A program made the position numbers and the translations under genes. Shown piece after piece: positions 23,513 to 32,219 of a stretch of 64,000 bases of DNA; position 1 is the first letter of the stretch; each line of letters opens with the position of its first letter. The stretch comes from Leptospiraceae bacterium (GTDB lineage Bacteria > Spirochaetota > Leptospiria > Leptospirales > Leptospiraceae), in assembly GCA_015075105.1 (NCBI GenBank), contig JABTUZ010000001.1, positions 693,001 through 757,000 on the forward strand, read 5' to 3'. The notes under the pieces are model-generated. The model did no database searches, was not told the DNA's origin, and was given only the letters and a program-made list of their open reading frames with translations.

Positions 23513-23721
23513 ATCAATATGAAGTTATCATTTATTATAGTAAAGAGGATGAGGCTTTTATTGCCGAGGTTCCGGAATTACCAGGTTGCATGGCACATGG
23601 TTCAACCAATGACATGGCACTAAAAAATGTTAATGAAGCAATGAATCTTTGGTTAGAGACTGCGAAGGAGTTTAATGATCCAATCCCGGTACCTAAAGGT
23701 AGAAAATTAATGTTTGCATAA
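23509..23721 (+). CDS. hicB: HicB-family antitoxin
   Basis: This 70-aa protein matches the N-terminal HicB fold: YSKEDEAFIAEVPELPGCMAHG, followed by ALKNVNEAMNLWLETAKEFN and PIPVPKGRKLMF. It lacks the DNA-binding helix-turn-helix or ribbon-helix-helix extension of longer HicB proteins, so autoregulation through it is doubtful. It would neutralise the HicA encoded immediately upstream with a four-base overlap. Confidence 0.87.
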   Translation: MNQYEVIIYYSKEDEAFIAEVPELPGCMAHGSTNDMALKNVNEAMNLWLETAKEFNDPIPVPKGRKLMFA

Positions 23722-23826
23722 AATATGATTTGGGTGTCAGTTTGTCATAAAACTATTAATTGCATTTATAAATATGCGTTAGTTGGTATCGATAGTCTTC
23801 TTTTCTTTTGAACTTAGTGGAAAATT

Positions 23827-24447
23827 TTACTCAACCAGCACAAAAAGTGCAAGTTCCGCAAAATAGTTTGGATTTAGTCTTACGTTTTTTTTTCCGGAGA
23901 AAAATGCACTTTTTTCTATTTTAATTTTTTGTATTTTGCAGAAATCTAAAAAGTCGGTTACAGACAAAAAGTGTAGGTTTGGAGTGTTGTACCATCTGTA
24001 AGGGAGGGAGGCAGTTACTGGCGTTTCTCCGTTGAACAGGATCATCCAACGTACTTTCCAGTGACCAAAGTTTGGAAATGTGACTATCACCTTTTTTCCT
24101 ATCCTCAAAGACTCTTTGATGATTCCCCCCGGATTTTTGGTTTCCTGAATAGTCTGGTTTAAAATCACATAGTCAAAACTTTTATTCAGGTGGTGTTTTA
24201 GTCCGTCGTCCAAATCGCCGTGGTGAACAGTCACTCCTCTTTCAATACATTTATATATGCAGTCTTCATTTTTTTCTATTCCTTGACCTCTTACTCCTTT
24301 TTGTTTTAGGAGATAGAGTAGATTTCCATTCCCGCAACCTAGATCCAAAACTCGACTTGAGGAAGGAATCATTTTTAAGATATATTTAAAATCAGGTCTT
24401 TGATTTTCAACTTCTAGCTCATTTTCCATTGATAGTGTTTCTCGCAT
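23827..24447 (-). CDS. metW: Methionine biosynthesis protein MetW
   Basis: MetW is a SAM-methyltransferase-fold protein that partners MetX in homoserine acylation in several bacteria. The 206-aa protein shows [20 protein letters not shown] (motif I), [18 protein letters not shown] and [11 protein letters not shown], followed by the MetW signature around [20 protein letters not shown]. The gene overlaps the end of metX by 29 bases; an internal ATG at 24429 would reduce this to 11 bases and is equally possible. It is the last gene of the metY-metX-metW cluster. Confidence 0.93.
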   Translation of the reverse strand: MRETLSMENELEVENQRPDFKYILKMIPSSSRVLDLGCGNGNLLYLLKQKGVRGQGIEKNEDCIYKCIERGVTVHHGDLDDGLKHHLNKSFDYVILNQTIQETKNPGGIIKESLRIGKKVIVTFPNFGHWKVRWMILFNGETPVTASLPYRWYNTPNLHFLSVTDFLDFCKIQKIKIEKSAFFSGKKNVRLNPNYFAELALFVLVE

Positions 24448-25528
24448 GATTTAAAAAATGGTAAATTAGATGGGTTTGCTCTTGGTTGGCGAGTAAAAAA
24501 GAATCGTGTCCTTGGGTAGTTTCGATTTCGCAATAGGATACGGGGATTGCATTTACTTCGAGAGAGGTTACAATCTCTCTGGACTGGTAAGGAGGGTAGA
24601 GCCAATCCGAGCTATAAGCAATTACAAGAAAGTTGGATTTCACATTGGAAAGAGAAGACGTTAGTTCCATTCCTTTTCCGAGACTGAAGTGGTCTAAGGC
24701 TTTTGTTACATAGATGTAAGAATTTGCATCAAACCGGTCAACAAAACTCTCTCCTTGGTAAACTAAATAGCTACCTACTGCAAAGTCTGCTGTCAAAATA
24801 TTTCCTTTTGGAGGCTTACGACCAAATTTTTCTCTCATCAAAAGATCAGATAAGTAGGTGATATGCCCAATCATCCTTGCAAGAGCGAGACCTTTTCGAG
24901 GTGGGTCATCATTATAATCTCCATTGTTCCAGTGTGGGTCTGACATGATTGCTTGTCTTCCCACCTCATTAAAGGATATTTGCTGGGCAGAGTGCTCGGC
25001 AGAGGTTGCAAGGATGATACAGTTCTCTACCTTGTCCGGGTAGGATACCGCCCATTGCAAAGCCTGCATTCCACCCATCGAGCCTCCAGATACGCAGAAA
25101 AATTTATTCAATCCAAAGAAGTCCATTAGTAAGTGTTGTGCATTTACCATATCTTTGATAGACACAAATGGAAAAGAAGAGCCGTATTGTTTTCCTGTTG
25201 CGGGGTTTATAGTTGTAGGACCTGAACTTCCCCTGCAACCTCCTATGACGTTAGACGAAATCACAAAATATTTATTGGTATCAAATGCCTTGCCGGGTCC
25301 TATATAGTAATCCCACCAGCCGGGTTTGGTAGCATTTTTGTGAAAACCGGCAGCGTGTGCATCACCGGAAAGTGCATGACAAATTAAAATAGCGTTATCT
25401 CTATTTTCAGATAGTTTTCCGTAAGTTTCGTAAGCGATTTCTACTGGACTGATTACAGATCCGTTTTCTGTGATAAGTTTTTCAAACTTTGCAATTTGAG
25501 TTTCAATTTGCCCAACGCTATCTTTCAT
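24419..25528 (-). CDS. metX: Homoserine O-acetyltransferase MetX
   Basis: MetX activates homoserine with an acyl-CoA as the first committed step of methionine synthesis. The alpha/beta-hydrolase fold shows the nucleophile in [13 protein letters not shown], the acid in [14 protein letters not shown] and the histidine in [29 protein letters not shown] near the N-terminus is also typical. I chose the ATG at 25528; an in-frame GTG at 25540 would add four residues. A hairpin lies between metY and metX, and metW follows with overlap. Confidence 0.95.
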   Translation of the reverse strand: MKDSVGQIETQIAKFEKLITENGSVISPVEIAYETYGKLSENRDNAILICHALSGDAHAAGFHKNATKPGWWDYYIGPGKAFDTNKYFVISSNVIGGCRGSSGPTTINPATGKQYGSSFPFVSIKDMVNAQHLLMDFFGLNKFFCVSGGSMGGMQALQWAVSYPDKVENCIILATSAEHSAQQISFNEVGRQAIMSDPHWNNGDYNDDPPRKGLALARMIGHITYLSDLLMREKFGRKPPKGNILTADFAVGSYLVYQGESFVDRFDANSYIYVTKALDHFSLGKGMELTSSLSNVKSNFLVIAYSSDWLYPPYQSREIVTSLEVNAIPVSYCEIETTQGHDSFLLANQEQTHLIYHFLNHARNTINGK

Positions 25529-25591
25529 CGCTAATTCCACGTAAAGAGAAACTTATTCGTAAGTAAAGAATTTTAAAATTAAAGAAAAGAA

Positions 25592-25620
25592 TTTTCCCCT
25601 GTTTTTTAGACAGGGGAAAA
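25592..25620 (-). terminator. Hairpin between metY and metX
   Basis: TTTTCCCCTG (25592-25601) is perfectly complementary to CAGGGGAAAA (25611-25620) with a nine-base loop. It lies just after metY on the minus strand and is followed by TTCTTTTCTTT, a broken T run. It may partly terminate or attenuate transcription into metX. Confidence 0.7.
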
Positions 25621-25624
25621 AAGT

Positions 25625-26929
25625 TTAGACTGATTTAAGTGCTTCTTCTAAGTCAAACAAAATGTCATCGATATTTTCTAATCCGACTGACAACCGAATA
25701 TAATCAGGTGTAACTCCGGCTTCTAATTGCTCTTTTTCACTTAATTGAGAATGAGTAGTTGAGGCAGGGTGGATAACCAAAGATTTTGCGTCACCGATAT
25801 TAGCTAATAGAGAAAACACTTCTAATTTCTCTATGAATTTTTTTGCTTCGACAACTCCACCTTTTATTCCAAACCCAAGTATGGCTCCAAATAATCCTCT
25901 CTTGTGATATTTTTTTGCAGTGTTGTAGTTTACGTCAGACGGTAGACCAGGGTAGGTAACCCAGCTTACCTTTGGGTGCTTACTCAAATATTCTGCGACT
26001 TTCAGCGCATTGGCAGAATGTCTTTCCATTCTAATAGGAAGTGTTTCTACCCCTTGAAGAATTGCCCATGCGTTAAAAGGAGAAATAGCAGGCCCAATAT
26101 CTCTGAGACCTTGTACTCTTGCCTTGATTATATAAGCTATATTTACTCCACCGAAAGGCTCAAATTTACCGAATACATCCCAAAATTTTAATCCGTGGTA
26201 ACTTGGATCTGGATCTGTAAAGCCCTTGAATTTTCCGTTACCCCAATTGAATTTTCCTGAATCAATGATGATGCCACCGAGTGAAGTTCCATGCCCGCCA
26301 AGAAATTTTGTCAGTGAGTGGATCACTATATCTGCGCCGTGCTCAATAGGATTTATTAAATAGGGGCTTGGCATAGTGTTGTCGATCACCAGAGGGATTC
26401 CGGCATCGTGTGCTACTTTTGCAATTGCTTCAAGGTCCAACGTATCCAATTTAGGATTTCCTAGAGTTTCTGCGTATATTGCCCTTGTTTTGTCGTTGAT
26501 CGCTTTTTTGAAATTGTTAGGGTCTTTCGGGTCAACGAAATGAACTTTAATCCCAATTTTTGGAAAAGTGTAGTGGAGTAGGTTGTATGTTCCTCCATAC
26601 AATGAAGAAGAAGCTACAATTTCTTGTCCTGCCTCTACGATATTTAATAGTGCCAAGGTTTCGGCAGATTGACCCGATGCAGTTGCAAGGGCTGCGACTC
26701 CACCTTCGAGTGCTGCTACTCTATTTTCCAAAACATCTATAGTCGGATTCATTAGTCTTGTGTAAATATTCCCGAATTCTTGAAGCCCAAATAGTTTGGC
26801 TGCGTGCTCCGTTCCTTTGAATACGAAGGATGTGGTTTGATAAATCGGAACAGCTCTGGATGTAGTTGTAGGATCCGGTACTTGTCCTCCATGAATTGCG
26901 ATAGTTTCCGGTTTAAATTGTCTTGCCAT
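25625..26929 (-). CDS. metY: O-acetylhomoserine sulfhydrylase MetY
   Basis: This PLP enzyme combines O-acetylhomoserine with sulfide to give homocysteine. The start at 26929 is preferred: AAGGAG lies 8 bases upstream and the protein then begins [16 protein letters not shown], giving 434 aa; a longer frame to 26995 exists. Visible motifs are [13 protein letters not shown], the PLP lysine in [15 protein letters not shown] and the substrate-binding [14 protein letters not shown]. It heads the metY-metX-metW cluster. A dyad sequence lies about 100 bases upstream. Confidence 0.95.
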   Translation of the reverse strand: MARQFKPETIAIHGGQVPDPTTTSRAVPIYQTTSFVFKGTEHAAKLFGLQEFGNIYTRLMNPTIDVLENRVAALEGGVAALATASGQSAETLALLNIVEAGQEIVASSSLYGGTYNLLHYTFPKIGIKVHFVDPKDPNNFKKAINDKTRAIYAETLGNPKLDTLDLEAIAKVAHDAGIPLVIDNTMPSPYLINPIEHGADIVIHSLTKFLGGHGTSLGGIIIDSGKFNWGNGKFKGFTDPDPSYHGLKFWDVFGKFEPFGGVNIAYIIKARVQGLRDIGPAISPFNAWAILQGVETLPIRMERHSANALKVAEYLSKHPKVSWVTYPGLPSDVNYNTAKKYHKRGLFGAILGFGIKGGVVEAKKFIEKLEVFSLLANIGDAKSLVIHPASTTHSQLSEKEQLEAGVTPDYIRLSVGLENIDDILFDLEEALKSV

Positions 26930-27027
26930 AGTTTTCTCCTTAGTCTGCCTACTCTGAATTTCTAAAAATCTTCCAAAATAGAGCTTTTTATTCACAATTT
27001 TTTATAGAATAAGATTGTCAATATAAT

Positions 27028-27064
27028 TTCCAATTTATTGGAATAAAAATTTATTTTATTGGAT
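27028..27064 (-). promoter_or_regulatory. Candidate operator upstream of metY (ATTGGA half-sites)
   Basis: TTCCAATTTATTGGAA (27028-27043) is a perfect 7+7 dyad with a two-base centre. A third half-site (ATTGGAT) lies at 27058-27064. The dyad is about 100 bases upstream of the metY start, within a very AT-rich leader that must contain the promoter. No SAM riboswitch fold was recognised. The regulator is unknown. Confidence 0.4.
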
Positions 27065-27241
27065 AAAATCTGTTTTTTTGTAATAATTTTTATAATATGA
27101 TAGTTTTTTCTTGATTTAATAGCTGAATTGGACAAATAAAAAGAGTTCAAAACGGGTAAATTTAAGCTGTAAATTTTGGATTTGTGTTGGATAAATGTAC
27201 TTTGGAAAGAAATATAGTTTGAAATCAAGTTTTAGAGTCAA

Positions 27242-28138
27242 ATGACAGAAGAAGATATAATTCAATTATTTTTTAATAAAAATGCAGAGCCAAAAAGCGA
27301 CTGTTATGTGCTTGATAATAAATATTTAGTGACCACAGACTCTATTTCAGAAAATACCCATTTCAAAACAAATTGGAGTTCCCCAAAAGATATTGCAAAA
27401 AAATTGGTCGAAGTCAATGTTTCGGATATTGCAGCAGGTGGAGGGATTCCGACTAACGCATTTTTAAATCTTGGTTTATCCAAAAAAACATCTAAGAAAA
27501 CATGGATAAAAGAATTTTCTTTTGAATTGAAAAAAAACCTGAAATTCTATTCGATAGAGCTTTCGGGTGGTGATACATACTATTCAGAAAATACAAATCT
27601 GACGCTGACTTTAATCGGCAAGACAAATCATCCGGTCAATAGAACAGGAGGGAAAGCAGGGGACTATTTGTATATCACGGGGGATCTAGGGCTATCAGAA
27701 ATCGGATTTCAAGTTTTGAGTAAAAAAATTCGACCGGATTTTGTAACTTATAAAAATTCCATAGAAAAGCACCTCAGGCCTGTTTCAAAACTTTTTTTTA
27801 TGCAAGATATTTTTCACAAATACAGTATAAATGCAAGCATGGATATTACAGATGGATTGTTTCAGGATTCTTTAAAATTGGCGAAAGCATCTTCTGTTCA
27901 TTTAAAAATTAATTTAGACCAACTTCCTAATTTGGAGCGTTATGCGAAATACATTGGAGTTGAGGGAGTATTATCTTCCGGGGAAGAGTTAGAGATTCTA
28001 TTTTTGTCATCGGATCGGATTGTTGAATCAGGAATTACAGAAATAGGGAATGCTGAAAAAGGAAACGGTAAGGTTACTTTTACCCAAAATGGAAAAAAGA
28101 TAATTCCAAAATCAAAAGGATTTTTTCATTTTACTTGA
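27242..28138 (+). CDS. thiL: Thiamine-monophosphate kinase ThiL
   Basis: ThiL phosphorylates thiamine monophosphate to the active diphosphate. The 298-aa protein has the PurM/AIR-synthetase fold with the conserved acidic segments: SDCYVLDNKYLVTTDSISEN near the N-terminus, VEVNVSDIAAGGGIPTNAFL, LSGGDTYYSE (GD motif) and MDITDGLFQDSLKLA. Length is at the lower end for the family. It stands alone on the plus strand between metY and nadA, with no other thiamine genes nearby. Confidence 0.92.
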   Translation: MTEEDIIQLFFNKNAEPKSDCYVLDNKYLVTTDSISENTHFKTNWSSPKDIAKKLVEVNVSDIAAGGGIPTNAFLNLGLSKKTSKKTWIKEFSFELKKNLKFYSIELSGGDTYYSENTNLTLTLIGKTNHPVNRTGGKAGDYLYITGDLGLSEIGFQVLSKKIRPDFVTYKNSIEKHLRPVSKLFFMQDIFHKYSINASMDITDGLFQDSLKLAKASSVHLKINLDQLPNLERYAKYIGVEGVLSSGEELEILFLSSDRIVESGITEIGNAEKGNGKVTFTQNGKKIIPKSKGFFHFT

Positions 28139-28268
28139 AAGTTTTGCATAATCTGCAATTTGGTATTTTTCAGGTGCGGGCTTTAAAAGATATATCCAGC
28201 ATTTTTTGTACTGATTTTCTTGCTTTTTTCGATAACTTCATATTCTAAGAAAATTTCAAATTGCTCTT

Positions 28269-29141
28269 TTAGTAATGCATCCCTTTACTTTTTCGAGAGT
28301 AATTTTTCATGTGAGGGCAGGTTTGGCACGTAGAAACAAAACTTCTCTCTGGAAAAACAGACCTGAGGTTGTCTCCCATAGAGCATTCAGTAATCAGCAT
28401 GATATTTTTTGCATTGGAGGATTGGATAAAATTTTCCATCTGAGAAGTGGATCCCGAAAAATCGGATGAGTCAACTACCTCGCTACTACACTCCGGGTGA
28501 GAAATCACTACAAGGTCATCGAATTGTTTTCTGGTAATATTTATATCTTCTGCGGTATAGACCTCGTGAACCATACATTTTCCCGGGTGAGTGATCAATT
28601 TTTTCTGAGTGTGTTTTTGAACGTTGGATGCAAGTAGAACATCAGGTAAAAATATTACTGTGTCAGAATCTATTGAATCTATGATTTGGCTTGCGTTTGC
28701 AGATGTGCAACATATATCTGTTTCAGCTTTTACCTCTGCAGAGCAGTTGATATAAGTAACCACTGGAACATTTGGATATTTTTTCTTTAATTCAATTACG
28801 TCTTCTTTAGTTATACTTTCCGCAAGAGAACAGCCTGCACTCAAATCAGCAATTAGGACTTTTTTTTGTGGAGAAAGAATCTTTGCGGTTTCTGCCATAA
28901 AGTGCACCCCGTTAAAAAGTATAATGTCTTTGTCTGTGTCACTTGCCACTTTACTTAAATAGAGTGAATCTCCTGTAATGTCCGACACTCCGTAAAATAC
29001 ATCAGGTGTCATATAATTGTGCCCAAGAATGAGTGCATTTTTTTCTTTTTTTAAGCTATTGATTTCATCTATTAAGGGAAGCACCTTTTCGATTTCGTGG
29101 GGGAGCATGGTTTTAGAAAGAGTTTCTATAATATTTTTCAT
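28269..29141 (-). CDS. nadA: Quinolinate synthase NadA, C-terminus frameshifted
   Basis: NadA condenses iminoaspartate with DHAP to quinolinate for NAD synthesis. The 290-aa frame holds [20 protein letters not shown] and all three [4Fe-4S] cysteine sites: [33 protein letters not shown] and CQTCPHM. Family members run on by about 35 residues. Here the frame leaves the expected sequence right after PHMK and stops at 28269. The missing tail is still readable in other frames: KITLEKV, then [20 protein letters not shown], then SVQKMLDIS, up to a stop at 28170. Each break is explained by one extra A in an A run. Function may survive because the catalytic part is intact. Confidence 0.85.
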   Translation of the reverse strand: MKNIIETLSKTMLPHEIEKVLPLIDEINSLKKEKNALILGHNYMTPDVFYGVSDITGDSLYLSKVASDTDKDIILFNGVHFMAETAKILSPQKKVLIADLSAGCSLAESITKEDVIELKKKYPNVPVVTYINCSAEVKAETDICCTSANASQIIDSIDSDTVIFLPDVLLASNVQKHTQKKLITHPGKCMVHEVYTAEDINITRKQFDDLVVISHPECSSEVVDSSDFSGSTSQMENFIQSSNAKNIMLITECSMGDNLRSVFPERSFVSTCQTCPHMKNYSRKSKGMHY

Positions 29142-29239
29142 GGCATTACTAGTAATTTAGACTTAGAAAAATAGCTTAGTCATTGTTATTGAATTATTTT
29201 TTTGTTTTCTTGAAGAATTCACAATGAAAAAGACCCTGA

Positions 29240-29704
29240 TTAAAAGTTTTTGGTGCTTAAAATACCGAGAAGTAATCCCTGCATTATACCTATTAACGAT
29301 AAAAATAAAGCAAAAGCCCATTGCATGAAAGAAAATCTTTTATCTACTTGTTCAAATCGTTTGTCCATTAGGTGAATCAAGTCATCGAAACGCTTGTCCA
29401 TTGATTCAAATCGTTTGTCCATTTGATGGATTAGATCATCAAAACGCTTATCCATTGCTTCAAAACGCTTATCCACTGCTTCAAAACGCTTATCCATTTT
29501 TGAAAAGCCATTTCTCATTTCCTGAATAAGAAGCGCAATGTCATGGTTTGTAGGAACAGAAGATTCTAAATTCATATAATCTTTTTTAATATTGATTAAG
29601 ACATCAGACAGGTTTCTTTCTGCATCTTCAAAAGAGCCTTTTTGGATATGTGCGATCACAATTCGAACTTTTTCTTTTGTTTCGTCTATGGATAGGGAGG
29701 CCAT
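29240..29704 (-). CDS. Coiled-coil protein with MDKRF repeats and C-terminal membrane helix
   Basis: The 154-aa protein begins with a helical region, then carries seven copies of a unit starting M/V-D-K-R-F. Units are 7 or 11 residues (for example MDKRFEA and MDKRFDDLIHQ), which fits a heptad/hendecad coiled coil. It ends with a hydrophobic segment FMQWAFALFLSLIGIMQGLLLG that should anchor it in the membrane. Similar short tail-anchored coiled-coil proteins are common in bacteria, but I know no function. It is not clearly in an operon. Confidence 0.8.
   Translation of the reverse strand: MASLSIDETKEKVRIVIAHIQKGSFEDAERNLSDVLINIKKDYMNLESSVPTNHDIALLIQEMRNGFSKMDKRFEAVDKRFEAMDKRFDDLIHQMDKRFESMDKRFDDLIHLMDKRFEQVDKRFSFMQWAFALFLSLIGIMQGLLLGILSTKNF
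29345..29500. repeat. Tandem repeats coding the MDKRF units
   Basis: Copies of a unit close to CAAAACGCTTATCCAT recur at 21- or 33-base spacing across this stretch. The most similar adjacent copies (29439-29500) are nearly identical at the DNA level, which points to recent slippage or recombination. Confidence 0.8.
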
Positions 29705-29746
29705 AAGGGAATTGTAGATTGCACTTTAAAGAGTGTCAAGAAGTTT

Positions 29747-30004
29747 TTATAATTTGAGAGACTTGTGGCAATCCCAGCAGTTAATTCCACCGTCACTTTT
29801 CACCCTTTTTTGGTGTTTATTTTTTACCCAAATCATGCAACTTGTAAAAGTAATATCTTTGAGAGATTGAGGGATTGCACTATTTGGATGGAGGGTAAAG
29901 CAAAAAAGTGCTTCTCTTTTTTCGTCTTTATTGTAGGACTTATCAACTTCACCACAATAGTAAAAAGGCAACCCGATAAGTAAAGTTAGTAGAATTGTTT
30001 TCAT
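29747..30004 (-). CDS. Small lipoprotein with a CXXCH motif
   Basis: The 85-aa product starts MKTILLTLLIGLPFYYCGEV, a signal peptide with a possible lipidation cysteine at residue 17. Near the C-terminus it has NCWDCHKSLKL, the CXXCH motif used for covalent heme c attachment. Two further cysteines are present in the middle (ALFCFTL and FTSCMIW). A one-heme lipoprotein is possible, but the protein is very short and no distal methionine is obvious near the end. It stands alone on the minus strand, with no respiratory genes nearby. Confidence 0.7.
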   Translation of the reverse strand: MKTILLTLLIGLPFYYCGEVDKSYNKDEKREALFCFTLHPNSAIPQSLKDITFTSCMIWVKNKHQKRVKSDGGINCWDCHKSLKL

Positions 30005-30090
30005 GGATTTATTATAGAAACATTCTAAAAAGAATCAATAATTAATTGAAAATTTATTATTTTTTTTAGTTCAGAATGCCTAAACTATAC

Positions 30091-31410
30091 TTAAACTCTG
30101 CCTTTATAGCCGATTACATCCATAAACGCAGAAACTGAAAATACAGCTTTACCCGGACCTGGCTCACCGTAACCTGGAGGGACGGGCAGGGAGTATTTTT
30201 CAAAAGTTTCTTTCCAAGCAATAAGCAACTCACAAAAATATTCTAAGGGTGGACCTTCTTGCGTTCCAAGGGTTGTGTAAGGCTCCGGACACCACGCAGT
30301 AAACCTCGGCACAATTCCCTTGGACATGAAAAAATCCAGTCCTTCCTTGCTCGATTGAACTCCTTCTTTCACTGTAGTAAACCCGTGTGGCTTGGATAAC
30401 TCAACTCCTGCTACAAAATTTGGTATTACGAAAGAAGGACCAAAGACTTCCGCAGAATCGACAATTCGTCGAATCCATTTTTCTCTACCAATCCATGAGG
30501 CTTTTCCAGGGCAGATTTTTTCAAATAATTTAGAATCCCACACTTCATAATTAGGGTGGTACACTTTTATGCCTGCCTCTTTAAATTTTTGGCAATCTTC
30601 TTTCTCGAATGCTTGTGCTACAATTTTTCCCATCCACTTACCCGGAAAATTTTCTTCTATTGCTTTGGGATATTCAAGATAAAATTCTACTTCTGTTTTT
30701 TTCTTTAGAGAAGTGAGTACGGAGCCTCCAGTAATCGTATAGACTTTTGCAGTAGAGTCTTCTTCATTAATAAAAGACATTACTTCGAGTATGTCTTCTA
30801 CATCCTTTACACCAGTATAGGGTCTCCCCGCATTTTTTTGTTGCCTATAGTTGTGATTTATATCACAATAGGCACACTCTTCATCTTTTCCAAAATATTG
30901 ACAGTTTCTAAATACTGTCAGATAAATTAAATACCCCCACTCAATTACAGGTGCAATTTCTGAAGGTAGTTTACCACTTTTTGTTTTTCTTTTGTACCAA
31001 GAGGGTACAGGAGGGAACTCTAAAACTCCAAGATTTACCTCATCTAAAAAAAGATAAGGTTTTTCGTCTATGGCTTTTACTATATAAGGTGAGTTAGGAT
31101 TGTTTCTTGTAGATATGATTGTTGGAAGTAAATGAAAGTGCCCTCCACTGATTTTAATTTCCTCCGGCGCTTTCTTGTCCTCTCCTTTTTTCATTTCAGA
31201 CAAAGGGACGTGATCAAACGAAAAAATAAAATAATCTTTCGGCTTGTATTCAGATTTTAAAGATAGGGACTCAACAGAAAAATTGATCCCAAGTCTAAGT
31301 ACGTCTTGTTTTAGAATTGCCTCCATAGGAATGGATTTATACTTTTTCTCCATATCTTCTAAGAGTCGAATGCCAGTGGAGTGTGGTTCTTGAATATTTG
31401 TATCAAGCAT
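30091..31410 (-). CDS. Radical SAM protein with CX8CX2C cluster motif
   Basis: The 439-aa protein has a radical-SAM-like cluster site in LTVFRNCQYFGKDEECAYCD: three cysteines in CX8CX2C spacing rather than the standard CX3CX2C. A likely SAM-binding glycine region follows in VYTITGGSVLTSLKK. Further conserved-looking segments are FPGKWMGKIVAQAF, KVYHPNYEVWDSKLFEKICP, PSFVIPNFVAGVELSKPHGF and FTAWCPEP. There is no signal peptide. I do not know its substrate; it resembles uncharacterised radical SAM proteins from other bacteria. It is transcribed toward the CXXCH lipoprotein gene but separated by 86 bases. Confidence 0.85.
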   Translation of the reverse strand: MLDTNIQEPHSTGIRLLEDMEKKYKSIPMEAILKQDVLRLGINFSVESLSLKSEYKPKDYFIFSFDHVPLSEMKKGEDKKAPEEIKISGGHFHLLPTIISTRNNPNSPYIVKAIDEKPYLFLDEVNLGVLEFPPVPSWYKRKTKSGKLPSEIAPVIEWGYLIYLTVFRNCQYFGKDEECAYCDINHNYRQQKNAGRPYTGVKDVEDILEVMSFINEEDSTAKVYTITGGSVLTSLKKKTEVEFYLEYPKAIEENFPGKWMGKIVAQAFEKEDCQKFKEAGIKVYHPNYEVWDSKLFEKICPGKASWIGREKWIRRIVDSAEVFGPSFVIPNFVAGVELSKPHGFTTVKEGVQSSKEGLDFFMSKGIVPRFTAWCPEPYTTLGTQEGPPLEYFCELLIAWKETFEKYSLPVPPGYGEPGPGKAVFSVSAFMDVIGYKGRV

Positions 31411-31445
31411 GATTTTTTAGTCTCTGGTTCTTTTAGTATAGTTCG

Positions 31446-32219
31446 TCATATTCTATTTACGATTCTGTCTAATAAAATTCCACAGGACACCCCAACGTTT
31501 AAAGACTCTATTTTACCGTGTAAATTAATCCGATATGTAAAGTCAGAATGTTCTAATAAGATTTTTTTTATTCCTTCGTTTTCATTTCCTAAGATGAGGC
31601 ATGTCTCTTCTTTAGACGGTAGATTTTTGGGACTACTCTCTCCTTTTTCAGTACCCGCTACTACCCAATAGCCTTTTTCTTTCAATACTTCAATTACTTG
31701 TTTTAGATTTGTGACTTTATATATTTTTAGATAGTGGGTTGCACCGGAAGATACTTTTTCTACTGCGTTTGTAATATCACAGGATTCCCTTTCGGGGATA
31801 ATTACAAATTGAACACCGAAGCACTCAGCAGTTCGTAGAATATTCCCAAGATTTCCGGGGTCTTGGATTCGATCCAAAATGAGTATGGGACCCTTTTTTT
31901 CAGTAATATCTTTTTTCAAATCAGAAAAATCAAGACTATTAGAAAATTCTTTTTTTGTATCTTGAACAACAGCTATGCCTTGGTGGTTAGAGTTTGGAAA
32001 TAGAGAGTCAAATTCTTCTGTAGAAATATACGTTATGTGGAATCCTTTTGGAATAAAGGAGAGGATTTCTTTTTCAATATCTTTGGATGGATTTTTTTTT
32101 ACCAGAATTTCCCGAATAGAGACTTTTTCATTGGAATTAGAGCTTTTCAGTTTCCGAAAAAATTCTTTTACGTTTTGTTTTCCGTAAATAAAGCTCTTTT
32201 GTTTTAGATTTTTTTCCAC
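31446..32219 (-). CDS. rlmB: SpoU-family rRNA (guanosine-2'-O)-methyltransferase, RlmB-like
   Basis: This enzyme uses SAM to methylate a ribose in rRNA. The 257-aa protein has the N-terminal substrate-binding domain (IYGKQNVKEFFRKL) and the trefoil-knot SPOUT motifs: ILDRIQDPGNLGNILRTAEC, LILGNENEGIKKI and LNVGVSCGILLDRI. The GTG start at 32219 lies inside the end of cysS (16-base overlap), and there is no better start. RlmB is the closest named family, but a tRNA target cannot be excluded. Confidence 0.88.
   Translation of the reverse strand: MEKNLKQKSFIYGKQNVKEFFRKLKSSNSNEKVSIREILVKKNPSKDIEKEILSFIPKGFHITYISTEEFDSLFPNSNHQGIAVVQDTKKEFSNSLDFSDLKKDITEKKGPILILDRIQDPGNLGNILRTAECFGVQFVIIPERESCDITNAVEKVSSGATHYLKIYKVTNLKQVIEVLKEKGYWVVAGTEKGESSPKNLPSKEETCLILGNENEGIKKILLEHSDFTYRINLHGKIESLNVGVSCGILLDRIVNRI

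Noticed and set aside
26992-27228. Small minus-strand frame of 78 codons between metY and thiL
   Set aside because: It lies in the AT-rich metY leader and shows no recognisable motif or ribosome site, so it is most likely noise.
26930-27241. SAM riboswitch upstream of metY
   Set aside because: The conserved SAM-I, SAM-II and SAM-IV sequence elements were not recognisable, and only a dyad was found.
29345-29500. CRISPR-like array
   Set aside because: The regular repeats are coding repeats of the MDKRF protein with no unique spacers.
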